Assembly: GCF_014203015.1 (NCBI RefSeq)
Contig: NZ_JACHIB010000016.1
Span: 1-64,000 of the forward strand
Length of the DNA: 64,000 nt
DNA from: Castellaniella defragrans
Lineage (GTDB): Bacteria > Pseudomonadota > Gammaproteobacteria > Burkholderiales > Burkholderiaceae_B
Direction of reading: 5' to 3'
Shown: positions 1-8,535 of the stretch, piece after piece
How the letters are laid out: every line of letters begins with the position of its first letter
How positions within the stretch are numbered: the first letter of the stretch is position 1
Program-made: the position numbers and the translations under genes
The notes under the pieces: generated by a model
Told to the model about the DNA's origin: nothing
Seen by the model: only the letters and a program-made list of their open reading frames with translations
Database searches by the model: none

Positions 1-94
1 GACCAAGAGCGCCGAGGCCATCCTCGCGAAAGTCGCGCGTGCAAGAGCGGCCACAGCTGGGTATAAATAATCGTATTAATAAAACACCACACTA
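1..94 (+). mobile_element. Right end of an IS630-like insertion sequence
   Basis: The first 94 bases differ from what follows. A short reading frame resembling the C-terminus of IS630-type transposases ends at 70, then comes an AT-rich tail, then a CTAG tetranucleotide at 92-95. IS630-family elements are known to insert at TA, often inside CTAG, duplicating the TA. The interrupted gene on the other strand starts exactly at this CTAG. Only one end is in the window, so the terminal inverted repeat and the target duplication cannot be confirmed. Confidence 0.5.
2..70 (+). CDS. IS630-like transposase, C-terminal 22 residues (partial)
   Basis: The frame from base 2 reads TKSAEAILAKVARARAATAG and stops at 68-70 (TAA). 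The TKSAEAIL-K pattern resembles the extreme C-terminus of IS630-family transposases, which often ends with a W-T-K-[ST]-A-[DE]-x-I-L stretch. The catalytic DDE domain lies outside the window. The assignment rests on this short motif together with the CTAG junction just downstream, so it is moderate only. Confidence 0.45.
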   Translation, partial: TKSAEAILAKVARARAATAGYK

Positions 95-329
95 GCGCGG
101 CCGGCAGCAGGGCGGGATCCAGGCACAGCAGGGCCATGTCCAGGCGCTGGCCCTCCTGCAGGAAATCCAGCCGCTGGGGCATCTGCCAGCGGCCGTCGTC
201 GCCGATGCGCACGTCGGCGATCCGGCCCTTGAGCAGGGCGGGCGGCGTTCGCACGACGGGCAGTTCGCGTGAACTCAGGATCAGCAAGGAGCGCGGCTCG
301 AACAGGGCCGCCAGGCGGTGGCGCAGCAT
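95..329 (-). pseudogene. Acyl-CoA synthetase (NDP-forming)-like protein, N-terminal fragment cut by an IS
   Basis: Divergent from gltX. An ATG at 327-329 opens a frame beginning MLRHRLAALFEPRSLLILSS. It runs about 78 residues with host-like GC and codon use, up to the CTAG at 92-95, where it enters the AT-rich insertion-sequence tail. The opening L-F-x-P-R-S-[LV] pattern is typical of the CoA-binding N-terminus of NDP-forming acetyl/acyl-CoA synthetases, some of which are fused to GNAT domains. What I see is an intact 5' end and a junction. That the gene is dead is inferred from the insertion. The remainder may lie on the far side of the IS, outside the window. Confidence 0.45.
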
Positions 330-449
330 GGACAGGACTCCGGACGCCCCCGAACGGGTCGTCCCTTAAAATAGCATATCGACCTTCCGATTCTACAGGG
401 GTTCGCCGGCATTTTGTTGCAGTGCACCAACCCCACCCGAACCATCACC

Positions 450-1871
450 ATGACCGACTCCTCCACGCGCCCCGTGCGCACCCGCTTTGCTCCGTCCCCC
501 ACCGGCTACCTGCACCTGGGCGGCGCCCGCACCGCCCTGTTCTCCTGGGCCTTCGCCCGCCACTTCGGCGGCACCTTCGTGCTGCGCATCGAAGACACGG
601 ACCTGGAGCGCTCCACGCCCGAGGCCGTGCAGGCGATCCTGGACGGCATGCAGTGGCTGGACCTGAAGGCCGACGAGGGGCCGTTCTACCAGATGCAGCG
701 CATGGACCGCTACCGCGCCGTGATCGCCGACATGCTCGCCCAGGGCACGGCCTACCACTGCTACAGCACGCCCGAGGAAGTCGAGGCCATGCGCGAGCGC
801 GCCCGCGCGGTCGGCGCCAAGCCGCGCTACGACGGCACCTGGCGGCCCGAGCCCGGCAAGACCCTGCCGCCAATCCCGGCCGGCGTGCAGCCCGTGGTGC
901 GCTTCCGCAGCCCGCAGGACGGCGTCACCGCCTGGGACGACCTGGTCAAGGGTCCCATCAGCTTCGACAACGGCGAACTCGACGACCTGGTGATCGCCCG
1001 GCCCGACGGCACGCCCACCTACAACTTCTGCGTGGTGGTGGACGACTGGGACATGCGCATCACCCACGTCATCCGCGGCGACGACCACGTCAACAACACC
1101 CCGCGCCAGATCAACATCCTGCGCGCCCTGGGCGGCGAGCTGCCGCGCTACGGCCACGTGCCGATGATCCTGGGGCCGGACGGCGAAAAGCTCTCCAAGC
1201 GCCACGGCGCCGTCAGCGTCATGGAATACGACCGCATGGGCTACCTGCCCGAAGCCATGGTCAACTACCTGGCGCGGCTGGGCTGGAGCCACGGCAACGA
1301 CGAGCTCTTCACCCGCGAGCAGTTCGTGGAATGGTTCGATCCGCGCAACCTCAGCCGTTCGGCCGCCCAGTGGGATCCGAAGAAACTGAACTGGGTCAAC
1401 GCCCACGCGATGCGCGCGCTCGATCCGGCCGACCTGGCCGCGCGCGTCGCGCCGCGCATCGTCCGCCGGGGCGGCGATCCCGCGTCGGCCGACCTGCCGG
1501 CCATCATGGCGCTGCTGCGCGATCGCGGCGAAACCCTGGAAGACCTGGCCGAAGGCGCCATGCTGTTCTGCGGCCCCTACGCGCCCGCCGACGACGCCCT
1601 GCGGGCGGAAGTCCTGGACGACGCCGCGCGCGTCCTGCTAGAGGACTTCCGCCAGCGGGCCGAGGCCCTGCCCGCCTGGACCGAGGCGGAACTCGACGGC
1701 CTGATCAAGGCCATCCTGCGGGACCACGGCGCCAAGATGCCGAAGCTGGCGATCCCCCTGCGGGTGGCCGTCACCGGCCACAAGCACACCCCGTCCATCG
1801 GCGCCGTGCTGGCCCTGCTGGGCCGCGAAACCGTGCTGGAGCGCCTGGCCGCCAGCCTGGCCCGGTCCTGA
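450..1871 (+). CDS. gltX: Glutamate--tRNA ligase
   Basis: Charges tRNA-Glu with glutamate in the cytoplasm. The 473-residue product has the class I aminoacyl-tRNA synthetase signatures: [11 protein letters not shown] (HIGH motif, His22-Gly25) and KLSKR (KMSKS motif, about 247-251). A C-terminal anticodon-binding region completes the usual length for bacterial GluRS. An ATG 36 bases upstream would add 12 residues without homology, so the ATG at 450 is preferred. The gene stands alone, divergent from the interrupted synthetase fragment and convergent with the lipoprotein gene. The bases between 330 and 449 should hold its promoter, but I see no convincing -35/-10 pair. Confidence 0.97.
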   Translation: MTDSSTRPVRTRFAPSPTGYLHLGGARTALFSWAFARHFGGTFVLRIEDTDLERSTPEAVQAILDGMQWLDLKADEGPFYQMQRMDRYRAVIADMLAQGTAYHCYSTPEEVEAMRERARAVGAKPRYDGTWRPEPGKTLPPIPAGVQPVVRFRSPQDGVTAWDDLVKGPISFDNGELDDLVIARPDGTPTYNFCVVVDDWDMRITHVIRGDDHVNNTPRQINILRALGGELPRYGHVPMILGPDGEKLSKRHGAVSVMEYDRMGYLPEAMVNYLARLGWSHGNDELFTREQFVEWFDPRNLSRSAAQWDPKKLNWVNAHAMRALDPADLAARVAPRIVRRGGDPASADLPAIMALLRDRGETLEDLAEGAMLFCGPYAPADDALRAEVLDDAARVLLEDFRQRAEALPAWTEAELDGLIKAILRDHGAKMPKLAIPLRVAVTGHKHTPSIGAVLALLGRETVLERLAASLARS

Positions 1872-1884
1872 GCCCGCCTGGCCC

Positions 1885-1912
1885 GGCGCGGATCCGGGTC
1901 CTGATCCGCGCC
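1885..1912. terminator. Hairpin between convergent gltX and lipoprotein gene
   Basis: Perfect 10-bp arms, GGCGCGGATC at 1885-1894 and GATCCGCGCC at 1903-1912, with an 8-base loop. There is no T tract on either side. The placement between two converging genes suggests a bidirectional transcription barrier or 3'-end stabiliser. Confidence 0.5.
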
Positions 1913-1964
1913 CGTCCCGCGCTTTCGCCGCGGGGCGCGGCGCGGGGATTCGTCCACGGATTCG

Positions 1965-2450
1965 CTAGAACGGCAGGCGGTAGCCCGGCGACATGCGTCG
2001 CGCCTTGACGGCGCCGGACGGGCCGTTCATGCGCAGTTCCGTCGCATCGACCCGCTCCACGCGGTGGCGGTTGGTGTAGATCGGGTCGTCCAGGTTCACC
2101 GGCGAGCCGTTCGATTCCAGGGTGCGCAGCACCAGCGTCTGCCCTTCGCGCGACCAGCAGCCGGCTTCGTACAGGCCCTGGGACGGCGTGCGCGGACGTT
2201 TGATCTGCTCGACGTAGCTCATGGTGCCGTCGGCGTTCAGCGTGTAGAGCGTGCGCAGCGCGCCCGCCACGCCTTTCTGCGAACTGACCGACAGCCAGTT
2301 GCCGACCAGGGGGTCGCCCGCCGCGGCGGGCGTGCAGGACGGCCGGGCGGCCTCGGCCGGAGGCTGGGCCGGCTTGATCGGCGCGCAGGCGGCCAGGGTG
2401 CCCAGGAGGACCGCGCAGGCGGCCCAGGCATGAATACGAATGCGATCCAT
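1965..2450 (-). CDS. Putative lipoprotein, unknown function
   Basis: 161 residues. The N-terminus (MDRIRIHAWAACAVLL, then a lipobox LAAC at residues 19-22) predicts a type II signal peptide with lipidation at Cys22, so the product should be anchored to the envelope. The mature part is about 140 residues and contains GDPLVGNWL and LNADGTMSYVEQ, which resemble a small lipocalin/META-like fold reporting a base level plus increments. I do not recognise a named family. The ATG at 2448-2450 is chosen because it directly precedes the signal peptide. The gene is divergent from the membrane-protein gene at 2586 and convergent with gltX. Confidence 0.75.
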   Translation of the reverse strand: MDRIRIHAWAACAVLLGTLAACAPIKPAQPPAEAARPSCTPAAAGDPLVGNWLSVSSQKGVAGALRTLYTLNADGTMSYVEQIKRPRTPSQGLYEAGCWSREGQTLVLRTLESNGSPVNLDDPIYTNRHRVERVDATELRMNGPSGAVKARRMSPGYRLPF

Positions 2451-2585
2451 TGCTTGATTCCCATCCATGACAAATGTCATCCAATACCCGGGATCGGCGC
2501 AGGGCCGCAGCGGGACCGCGGGGCCTGGCGGCCTACAATTTCCCGGTGCGCGCGCATCCAGCGGGCAAGCCATCATTCTACCGAC

Positions 2586-3026
2586 ATGAGCCACTCACTA
2601 CTCGTTACGCTGCACCTGTTCGCCGCCATCCTGTTCGTGGGCACGGTCTTTTTCGAGGTCCTCATCCTGGAAGGCATCCGCAAGCCGCTCGGCCGCGAGG
2701 CCATGCGCAACGTCGAGCTGGCCATCGGCCGGCGCGCGCGGCGCATCATGCCCTTCGCCATGATCGTGCTGTTCGGCGCGGGCCTGGGCATGGCCTGGCA
2801 ATTCCGCGAATCGCTTGCCCATCCCTTCGCCAGCAGCTTCGCCACGCTGCTGTGGATCAAGATCATCCTGGCCTTCAGCGTGCTGGGCCATTTCATCACC
2901 GCCATGACGCTCAGCGGCACCGGCAAGCTGAAATCGCGCCATTTCCAGCTCATCCACATCAGCGTTTTCTGCCACGTCGTCCTGATCGTCTTTCTCGCCA
3001 AGGCCATGTTCTACCTGACATGGTGA
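2586..3026 (+). CDS. CopD-like four-helix inner-membrane protein
   Basis: 146 residues with four hydrophobic segments (about 5-25, 50-70, 83-105, 122-144). His residues sit in or near the helices (HLFAA near the N-terminus, HFITA in the middle, QLIHISVFCH late). This architecture is that of the small CopD/DUF-type membrane proteins annotated near copper resistance or as haem-like four-helix bundles. The specific substrate cannot be read from the sequence. It starts at the ATG at 2586, divergent from the lipoprotein gene with 135 bases between them. The gene is followed by a non-coding stretch of about 360 bases. Confidence 0.7.
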   Translation: MSHSLLVTLHLFAAILFVGTVFFEVLILEGIRKPLGREAMRNVELAIGRRARRIMPFAMIVLFGAGLGMAWQFRESLAHPFASSFATLLWIKIILAFSVLGHFITAMTLSGTGKLKSRHFQLIHISVFCHVVLIVFLAKAMFYLTW

Positions 3027-3060
3027 ATCCGGCCGGACGGAGCGGGCACGCCGGAGCATT

Positions 3061-3173
3061 CGCGTGGAAATCGGCGCGAACGCCCGCTTGAAAATCCATC
3101 CGGCGACACGCGTGAAAACGTGCGTGGAAAACCGCCCCGAAATACCCGCGGAAACGGGGTCCGGAAATAGGAA
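3061..3173. repeat. 12-bp-phased A-tracts upstream of the histone gene
   Basis: Short A-runs, each usually preceded by G, occur at 3068, 3079, 3091, 3115, 3128, 3140, 3152 and 3164, that is every 11-13 bases with one step missed, in an otherwise GC-rich stretch. Phased A-tracts near the helical repeat are a known cause of intrinsic DNA bending. The stretch has no credible gene and lies 200-320 bases before the histone-like start codon. Confidence 0.55.
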
Positions 3174-3273
3174 CGCGACTTTTTCGAGACAGGCGCAATC
3201 GAATATCGATCTCATCGGGTGTCGCGCCTGGAATAGTGCTTGGAACGCGACAGGGCTTACGCTAGACTTGAAG

Positions 3274-3300
3274 GCGTGCAATATTCGTGATATTGCGCGC
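3274..3300 (+). promoter_or_regulatory. Hairpin or palindromic operator upstream of the histone-like gene
   Basis: GCGTGCAATAT at 3274-3284 pairs with ATATTGCGCGC at 3290-3300 across a 5-base loop, with a single G-T pair. It lacks a T tract and lies about 85 bases before the start codon at 3385, so it reads better as an operator or leader structure than as a terminator. No -35/-10 pair near it is convincing. Confidence 0.4.
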
Positions 3301-3384
3301 CTGCGCCATTTGAGATGAGCCGCACGCCCCGTGGGGGTCATATCAAATGGGTGGACACCCTCTTCGATCCCAAGGAGCATGACG

Positions 3385-4011
3385 ATGGCAACCGCCAAGA
3401 AGGCCTCTGTCGCACCGGCCAAGAAATCCGCAGCCCCGAAGTCCGCACCCAAACCGGCAGCCAAGAAGTCCGCCCCGGCCGCCAAGCAAGCCTCCCCCGC
3501 AACCTCCGTCAAGAAAGCCGCTCCGGCCAAGAAAGCCGCGCCCGCCAAAAAGGCGGCGCCGGTGAAAGCCGCCGCCAAGAAGGCCGCCCCCGCCAAGAAA
3601 ACCGCCGTCAAGGCCGCCGCCAAGAAAGCCGCGCCGGTGAAGTCCGCGGCCACCAAGGCCGCGCCGAAGAAAGCGGCCGCGACCAAGACCGCCGCGGCCA
3701 AATCCGCTGCAACCAAGACCGCCGCCACGAAGACCGCGGTGAAAAAGACCGCCGCCAAGACCGCCGCCCCGGCCAAGAAAACCGCGGCCAAGACCGCGGC
3801 GAAAAAAGCGCCGGCGAAAAAGGCCGCCGCCAAGAAGGCGGCCAAGGCCCCCGCGAAAAAGGCGGCCAAGCCGGCCGCCGCATCCGAGCCTGCGCCGGCC
3901 AAACCGGCAGCCAGGAAAGCCGCCGCCAAGCCCGACACGCCCGCTCCCGAGGCGCGCACCGACGCCAACCCCGCCGGCGCCTGGCCCTTCCCCACCGGCA
4001 AGCGGCCCTGA
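3385..4011 (+). CDS. Histone H1-like nucleoid protein, Ala/Lys/Pro repeats
   Basis: 208 residues, almost entirely Ala, Lys, Pro and Thr in degenerate KKAAPAKK and KTAA blocks from residue 5 to about 180. It ends in a less charged tail with [11 protein letters not shown]. This is the composition of the Bordetella H1-like proteins that bind and compact DNA and resemble the C-terminal domain of eukaryotic H1. Two in-frame ATGs exist. The one at 3385 is preferred because the Shine-Dalgarno AAGGAG at 3372-3377 is 7 bases away, against 1 base for the ATG at 3379. Repeat numbers in such genes vary between strains. A good terminator follows. Confidence 0.9.
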   Translation: MATAKKASVAPAKKSAAPKSAPKPAAKKSAPAAKQASPATSVKKAAPAKKAAPAKKAAPVKAAAKKAAPAKKTAVKAAAKKAAPVKSAATKAAPKKAAATKTAAAKSAATKTAATKTAVKKTAAKTAAPAKKTAAKTAAKKAPAKKAAAKKAAKAPAKKAAKPAAASEPAPAKPAARKAAAKPDTPAPEARTDANPAGAWPFPTGKRP

Positions 4012-4058
4012 GCGCATCGGCCCGTCCTTTCCCCGGGGCGGGACATACGCGGCACACC

Positions 4059-4086
4059 AGGCCCGGCGGCATCCGCCGGGCCTTTT
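4059..4086 (+). terminator. Intrinsic terminator after the histone-like gene
   Basis: AGGCCCGGCGG at 4059-4069 pairs perfectly with CCGCCGGGCCT at 4073-4083 across the 3-base loop CAT, followed by a short T run (TTTT, 4083-4086). Confidence 0.85.
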
Positions 4087-4166
4087 CATTCGCCAGACAC
4101 GGGCGCTTGATGCGACAATGAGCGCTACTCAATGACCGCTGTTTTTCCGCAGCCTACGAGCACCGC

Positions 4167-4730
4167 ATGGCCCAAGACATCCTGCAGTTCCTGATCGACA
4201 TCGTTTTCCAGCTCTTCGGCATCGCCCTGATCCTGCGGGCCTGGATGTTCGCCATCCGCCTGCATCCCTTCAACCCGTTTTCCCAGGCCATCCTGCGGGC
4301 CACGGAATGGCTGGTGCGGCCGATCCGCCGGATCGTGCCCGGCAGCGGCCGGTTCGACTGGTCCAGCATCCTGGCCTGCTGGCTCACGGCGATCCTGTAT
4401 CTGCTGCTGACCTGGCTGGTCGCCATGGGCGGCCTGATGCCCGCCGCCTCGGCCATCGGCCCCCTGCTGCTGTCGGGCCTGCTGGTCGGCCTGAAATGGC
4501 TGTTCAACGTGATCGTCTGGGTGACGCTGATCCAGGCCATCCTGTCCTGGATCAATCCCCTGTCGCCCATCATGCCGGTGCTCTACACCCTGACCGCGCC
4601 GCTGCTCGATCCCATCCGCCGGATCCTGCCGCGCATGGGCGGGCTGGACCTGTCCCCCCTGGTGCTGCTGGTGCTGGCCCAGATCGCCATGATGGTGCTC
4701 AATCACCTGGTCTTCACGACCTTCGGCTGA
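4167..4730 (+). CDS. yggT: YggT family integral membrane protein
   Basis: 187 residues containing two YggT repeats. Each has a hydrophobic pair of helices and the basic turn motif near P-[IL]-R-R-[IL]-[VL]-P (RPIRRIVPGSG at about 51-61 and DPIRRILPRMGG at about 151-162). The family lies in the inner membrane; roles in osmotic tolerance and membrane organisation have been proposed, without a defined biochemical activity. The gene is monocistronic here, bounded by terminators at 4059-4086 and 4766-4794. Confidence 0.92.
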   Translation: MAQDILQFLIDIVFQLFGIALILRAWMFAIRLHPFNPFSQAILRATEWLVRPIRRIVPGSGRFDWSSILACWLTAILYLLLTWLVAMGGLMPAASAIGPLLLSGLLVGLKWLFNVIVWVTLIQAILSWINPLSPIMPVLYTLTAPLLDPIRRILPRMGGLDLSPLVLLVLAQIAMMVLNHLVFTTFG

Positions 4731-4765
4731 GCCGGGCCCGGGCGATCCACCCGGCCGATCACAAT

Positions 4766-4794
4766 GCAAAGGCCCGGCAATGCCGGGCCTTTGC
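4766..4794. terminator. Bidirectional terminator between yggT and the SlyB-like gene
   Basis: A perfect 13-bp stem, GCAAAGGCCCGGC at 4766-4778 with GCCGGGCCTTTGC at 4782-4794, and a 3-base loop. The AAA and TTT within the arms make it work in both directions between two convergent genes. Confidence 0.85.
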
Positions 4795-4831
4795 GCATCC
4801 GGGAAGCCCAGATCGATGACGGCGGCGCGAA

Positions 4832-5329
4832 TTACATCGGCACGACGCGGGTGGGGCCGCCGCCGCTGATCACCTGCACGCGCTGGCCGGAACTGAGCGG
4901 CACGTCGGCCGCCTGGGCGATGACGCGGGTTTCGCCGTTGTCCAGACGCACGGTGATTTCCAGGCCGTTGGTCTTGCCCACCTGGTTTTCGATCGCGTTG
5001 CCGGCCAGGCCGCCCAGCAGCGCGCCGCCGATCGAGGTCAGGATCTGGCCGCGGCCGCCGCCGATGGCGCTGCCCGCCACCCCGCCCAGCGCCGCGCCGC
5101 CGATCGCGCCGACGCCCGAAGGCTTGTCGGACTGGATGACCACGGAGCGCACGGACACCACGGTGCCGTAGCGCACGATCTGCTCCTGCTGGGCCTGGCC
5201 GTAGGTGTAGACCGAGCTGGAGGCGGACTGGTTGGCGCAGCCGGCCAGGGCGAGCAGCGACAGGGAGATCCCCGCGGCGGCGGCGAGGCGCGCCGCGCGG
5301 GACGAGAATGCATGGGTGAGGATCGCCAT
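4832..5329 (-). CDS. Glycine-zipper outer-membrane lipoprotein, SlyB/Pcp-like
   Basis: 165 residues. A type II signal peptide ends with the lipobox LAGC (28-31), giving lipidation at Cys31. After a short linker comes a glycine-zipper segment, GAIGGAALGGVAGSAIGGG and then GGALLGGLAGNAIE, typical of glycine-zipper 2TM domains. A C-terminal beta-rich part contains EITVRLDNGETRVI. This is the SlyB/Pcp arrangement; SlyB-type proteins support outer-membrane integrity. The start at 5329 is set by the signal peptide. It is the last gene of the minus-strand run that begins at tlpA. Confidence 0.88.
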   Translation of the reverse strand: MAILTHAFSSRAARLAAAAGISLSLLALAGCANQSASSSVYTYGQAQQEQIVRYGTVVSVRSVVIQSDKPSGVGAIGGAALGGVAGSAIGGGRGQILTSIGGALLGGLAGNAIENQVGKTNGLEITVRLDNGETRVIAQAADVPLSSGQRVQVISGGGPTRVVPM

Positions 5330-5350
5330 GGGCTGACTCCTGGAGTGAGA

Positions 5351-5374
5351 AAGAAACGCCCCCGAAAAGGAGGC
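5351..5374 (-). terminator. Possible terminator after the PfkB kinase gene
   Basis: On the minus strand GCCTCC and GGGGGC pair around a TTTTC loop and are followed by a T-rich stretch (TTTCTTTC). One U-G pair makes the stem weak. It would separate the kinase gene from the downstream lipoprotein gene only partly. Confidence 0.35.
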
Positions 5375-5384
5375 CGTGCCCGGC

Positions 5385-6332
5385 TCAGGCGAGCGGGCCC
5401 GCGTCGATGCCGTAGTGCGTCTGCAGCGCCGCCGCGACGTCGGTGCGCGACGGGCCATGGTTTTGCGGACCCCTGTGGGCGATTTTAAAGCTGCCCATGA
5501 CGTTCGCCAAGCAGCAGGCGTCGCGCAGGGACCAGCCGTGCGCCAGGCCGTACAGCAGGCCGGCGCGGTGCGCGTCGCCGCAGCCGGTCGGGTCCACGAT
5601 GCGGGCCGCGGGCGGGGCCGGAATGTCGGTGCGTTCCTCGCCCACGAACAGCGAGGCGCCCTCGCCGCCACGGGTCACCACCACCGCCTGCAGGCCGGCG
5701 GCGAGCGCCTGGATGGAGCGACCCGTGCGCTCCTCGATCACGCTGGCCTCGTAGTCGTTGGCGGTCAGGATGCTGGCCATGTCCAGCATGCGCAGCAGCT
5801 CGTCGCCGTCGAACAGCGGCATCGCCTGCCCCAGGTCGAAGATGAAGGGGATGCCCGCGGCCCGCAGGCGCTCGGCGTGGACGAACATGCCTTCCTTGGA
5901 ATCGGGCGAGACGATGGCCCAGCACGCGGCGTTGCCGCTCAGGTCGTTCTCGGCCGAACGCAGCATCGCCCCCGGGTGGAACGAGGCGATCTGGTTGTTT
6001 TCCTGGTCCGTGATGATGTGGCACTGCGCCGTGTAGGTGTCGGGCAGCACGCGCACCAGGCGGGTGTCGATGTCCAGCGCGCGCAGGCGCTGCAGGTAGT
6101 CGTCGGCATCCTGGCCCACGGTGCCGACGGGCACGGGCCGCCCGCCCAGCAGCTTCAGGCTGTAGGCGATGTTGCCGGCGCAGCCGCCGTATTCCTTGCG
6201 CAGCAGGGGCGCGAAGAACGACACGCTGAGGGACTTGATGTTGTCGGCCAGGATATGGTCGCGGAACCGGCCTTCAAACACGGCGATGGTGTCGAAGGCG
6301 ATGGAACCGCAGATCAGGACGTCCTTGGACAT
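5385..6332 (-). CDS. PfkB-family carbohydrate/nucleoside kinase (adenosine kinase-like)
   Basis: 315 residues of the ribokinase/PfkB superfamily, which phosphorylates a hydroxyl group of sugars or nucleosides with ATP. Visible motifs are the substrate-side GGCAGN (49-54) and the C-terminal DPTGCGD (247-253), the PfkB signature carrying the catalytic Asp253 and the anion hole. The overall pattern (NIKSLSVSFFAPLLRKEYGG and FHPGAM) is that annotated as adenosine kinase or carbohydrate kinase in related beta-proteobacteria. The exact substrate cannot be decided. It lies 15 bases downstream of the DUF3426 gene and is probably cotranscribed with it. Confidence 0.88.
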   Translation of the reverse strand: MSKDVLICGSIAFDTIAVFEGRFRDHILADNIKSLSVSFFAPLLRKEYGGCAGNIAYSLKLLGGRPVPVGTVGQDADDYLQRLRALDIDTRLVRVLPDTYTAQCHIITDQENNQIASFHPGAMLRSAENDLSGNAACWAIVSPDSKEGMFVHAERLRAAGIPFIFDLGQAMPLFDGDELLRMLDMASILTANDYEASVIEERTGRSIQALAAGLQAVVVTRGGEGASLFVGEERTDIPAPPAARIVDPTGCGDAHRAGLLYGLAHGWSLRDACCLANVMGSFKIAHRGPQNHGPSRTDVAAALQTHYGIDAGPLA

Positions 6333-6347
6333 GGCGGGGGAATTCCT

Positions 6348-7598
6348 TCAGGGATAGAAGAGGTCGAGCTGGTAGCCGTTGACGCGGACGCCGCTCACGG
6401 TCAGGGGGACGCGCACCAGGACTTCGCTGAGGGCGGCGAAGGGCTCGGCGGCGCGGGCGGCCCCCAGGTAGTCGGCGGGCGACAGGTTGCGGCGCACCAG
6501 CAGCGTGCCGGCGGCGTCCTTCAGGTCCAGGATCAGGGTCGGCCATTCCTGCGGCTGTTCGGCGCGGTTGCGCAGGGTGGCGTGCAGCACGAAATGCTGC
6601 TCGGCGGACGCCTGGCCGTCGGCCCCGCCTTCGGTCCGGCCGCCCTCGGCCCGCCCGGTCCCGGCGCGGCCGGCCGCGGCGCCGGCATCGGCCGCCTTGA
6701 GCGCGGAGCCGGTGATGGCGATGTGGGCGATGTCCCGCGCATAGGGCACCTGGCAGCGCAGCGGCACGCAGGCGCGTTCCAGCGCCGGCCGCAGCGCGGG
6801 CACCATCCGGGCGATCTGGGCACGGTAGACGTAGACGGCCTGCGCGGCCAGCAGGACGAGCAGCAGGATGAACAGCAGCCAGGCGCCGAAGCGCAGCAGC
6901 GCATCCCACCAGCCCGGGGCATCCTCGTCGCGCAGCAGGGGGGCGGCCGAGCCGCCCTGGCTGCGGTGCCCCGGCCGGGCCTCGACCACGAAGGGCGCCT
7001 CCTGGGGAGGCGGCTCGGCCCGGCCGAAGACCGGCGCGGCGCCGGCATCGGGCACCCAGCCCTCGTCGGCCAGGATTTCCTCGACCGGCCGCGGCGCCGG
7101 CCCGCCCGCCGCCTGGCCGAGACGGGGCTCGGGGCGGTCGTCGGGCCAGGGCGCGACGCCGATGCGGAACACCGGCGCCGGCTCGGACTGGGGCCGCCCC
7201 GCCACCGGGCGGCCGGAGCGGATCACCTGGGGCGGCGGCTCGGCCGCGGGCCCGGCGGGCCCGGCCGATGCGGCCGATGCGGTGAAGGACGGAGAGGCGG
7301 CGTAAGGCGCGGAAGGAACGGAGGGCGCGGACGGAGCGGGCGGGGCGGCAGAAGCGGGCGGAACGAAGGGGACGGATGATGCGAACGGGGCGGAGGGCGC
7401 GGACGGCGCTTGGGCGGCGGCCGGGCGCGGCGCCGCCGGGGACGCCGGCGTCTCGGACGCATCGGAGACCACCTCGGCATAGCCGTCGAAGATATGGGCG
7501 CACTGCACGCAGCGGATGTAGCCCTTGCGCAGCTGCAGGTCGGACAGGCCCGCCTGGAACACGGTCCCGCATTTCGGGCAGCGCGTGGTCAGGTCCAT
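6348..7598 (-). CDS. Zinc-ribbon plus DUF3426 single-pass membrane protein
   Basis: 416 residues in three parts. The N-terminal MJ0042-type zinc ribbon has Cys7, Cys10, Cys30 and Cys33. A long Pro/Ala/Ser-rich low-complexity linker spans about 50-225. A single transmembrane helix (about 231-253) is followed by a DUF3426 domain at the C-terminus, ending YQLDLFYP. The topology suggests a cytoplasmic zinc ribbon and a periplasmic DUF3426 domain. Function is unknown; the family is conserved next to prmA in beta-proteobacteria. The start at 7598 is chosen because the zinc ribbon begins immediately. Confidence 0.88.
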   Translation of the reverse strand: MDLTTRCPKCGTVFQAGLSDLQLRKGYIRCVQCAHIFDGYAEVVSDASETPASPAAPRPAAAQAPSAPSAPFASSVPFVPPASAAPPAPSAPSVPSAPYAASPSFTASAASAGPAGPAAEPPPQVIRSGRPVAGRPQSEPAPVFRIGVAPWPDDRPEPRLGQAAGGPAPRPVEEILADEGWVPDAGAAPVFGRAEPPPQEAPFVVEARPGHRSQGGSAAPLLRDEDAPGWWDALLRFGAWLLFILLLVLLAAQAVYVYRAQIARMVPALRPALERACVPLRCQVPYARDIAHIAITGSALKAADAGAAAGRAGTGRAEGGRTEGGADGQASAEQHFVLHATLRNRAEQPQEWPTLILDLKDAAGTLLVRRNLSPADYLGAARAAEPFAALSEVLVRVPLTVSGVRVNGYQLDLFYP

Positions 7599-7612
7599 CG
7601 CCACGGCGCCCT

Positions 7613-8527
7613 TCAGTCCCTGCGCCCCGTCAGGCAGACCCAGCCGTCGCGGGCCGCCCAGACGTGCAGGGGCAGGTGCGGCGCGTAGGCCTGGCAGACC
7701 TCGTCGGCCTGGCGCTCCAGCACGCCGGAGAGCGCCAGCCGCCCACCGGGGGCGACCCGCGCCGCCAGCATGGGTGCCAGGAGCTTGAGCGGATTGGAGA
7801 GGATGTTGGCGACCACCACCTGGCTGGCGCCGGCGGGCAGATCGTCGGGCAGGCAGGCCTGGACGTCCACGCGGTTGGCGGCCGCGTTGCGGGCCGTGGC
7901 CAGCACCGCCTGTTCGTCGATGTCCACGCCCCGGGTCGGGCCGGCGCCCAGCAGGCGCGCGGCGATCGCCAGGATGCCGGAGCCGCAGCCGTAGTCCAGC
8001 ACGGTCTCGCCGCCCTGCAGATGGGCCGCGAGCCATTCCAGGCACAGGTGCGTGGTGGGGTGGCTGCCGGTGCCGAAGGCCAGGCCCGGGTCGAGCTCGA
8101 TGCGCACGATGCCGTCCCGGGCGCCGGCCGCGGGCAGGCCGGCATCGTCGCGGTGCCAGCTCGGCACGATCCAGATGCGCTCGCTCACGACGATGGGGCC
8201 GAACTGGGACTGCGTCAGGCGCACCCAGTCGGCGTCCGGCACGTCGCGCAGGCGCCAGTCGCCCGCCCCCGGCGCGGGCCCGGCCAGGCCGTCCAGCGCG
8301 GCCAGCAGGTGGGCGGGATCGTCGCCGTCGGCCAGCAGGGCCACCAGGCGGTTGCGCCGCCAGGCGAGGACCTCGGGCTCCGTGCCCGGCTCGCCGAACA
8401 GCGCCCGTTCGTGCTCGGTGTCGCCGTCGGCGTCCTCGACGGACACCGCCAGGGCGCCGGCTTCCAGCAGGGCGTCGGACCAGGCCTCGGCCTGGCTTTC
8501 CGCGCAGTTCAGCACCAGCTCTCGCAT
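7613..8527 (-). CDS. prmA: Ribosomal protein L11 methyltransferase
   Basis: 304 residues. PrmA trimethylates ribosomal protein L11 using S-adenosylmethionine. The SAM-binding motif [14 protein letters not shown] lies in the C-terminal Rossmann half and is followed by the conserved NILSNPL (usual form NI-L-[AS]-NPL). The N-terminal third is the L11-recognition domain. The length matches the family. It lies between accC (8 bases upstream) and the DUF3426 gene, a common beta-proteobacterial arrangement. Confidence 0.95.
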   Translation of the reverse strand: MRELVLNCAESQAEAWSDALLEAGALAVSVEDADGDTEHERALFGEPGTEPEVLAWRRNRLVALLADGDDPAHLLAALDGLAGPAPGAGDWRLRDVPDADWVRLTQSQFGPIVVSERIWIVPSWHRDDAGLPAAGARDGIVRIELDPGLAFGTGSHPTTHLCLEWLAAHLQGGETVLDYGCGSGILAIAARLLGAGPTRGVDIDEQAVLATARNAAANRVDVQACLPDDLPAGASQVVVANILSNPLKLLAPMLAARVAPGGRLALSGVLERQADEVCQAYAPHLPLHVWAARDGWVCLTGRRD

Positions 8528-8535
8528 GCCGGACC

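Noticed and set aside
393-1406. Long open frame antisense to gltX
   Set aside because: It is the shadow of a GC-rich gene: low-complexity product, no ribosome-binding site, no recognisable family, and gltX on the other strand is unambiguous.
5376-7379. 667-codon open frame on the plus strand opposite the kinase and DUF3426 genes
   Set aside because: Its product is Gly/Ala/Arg/Val low-complexity and both genes opposite are well-supported families.
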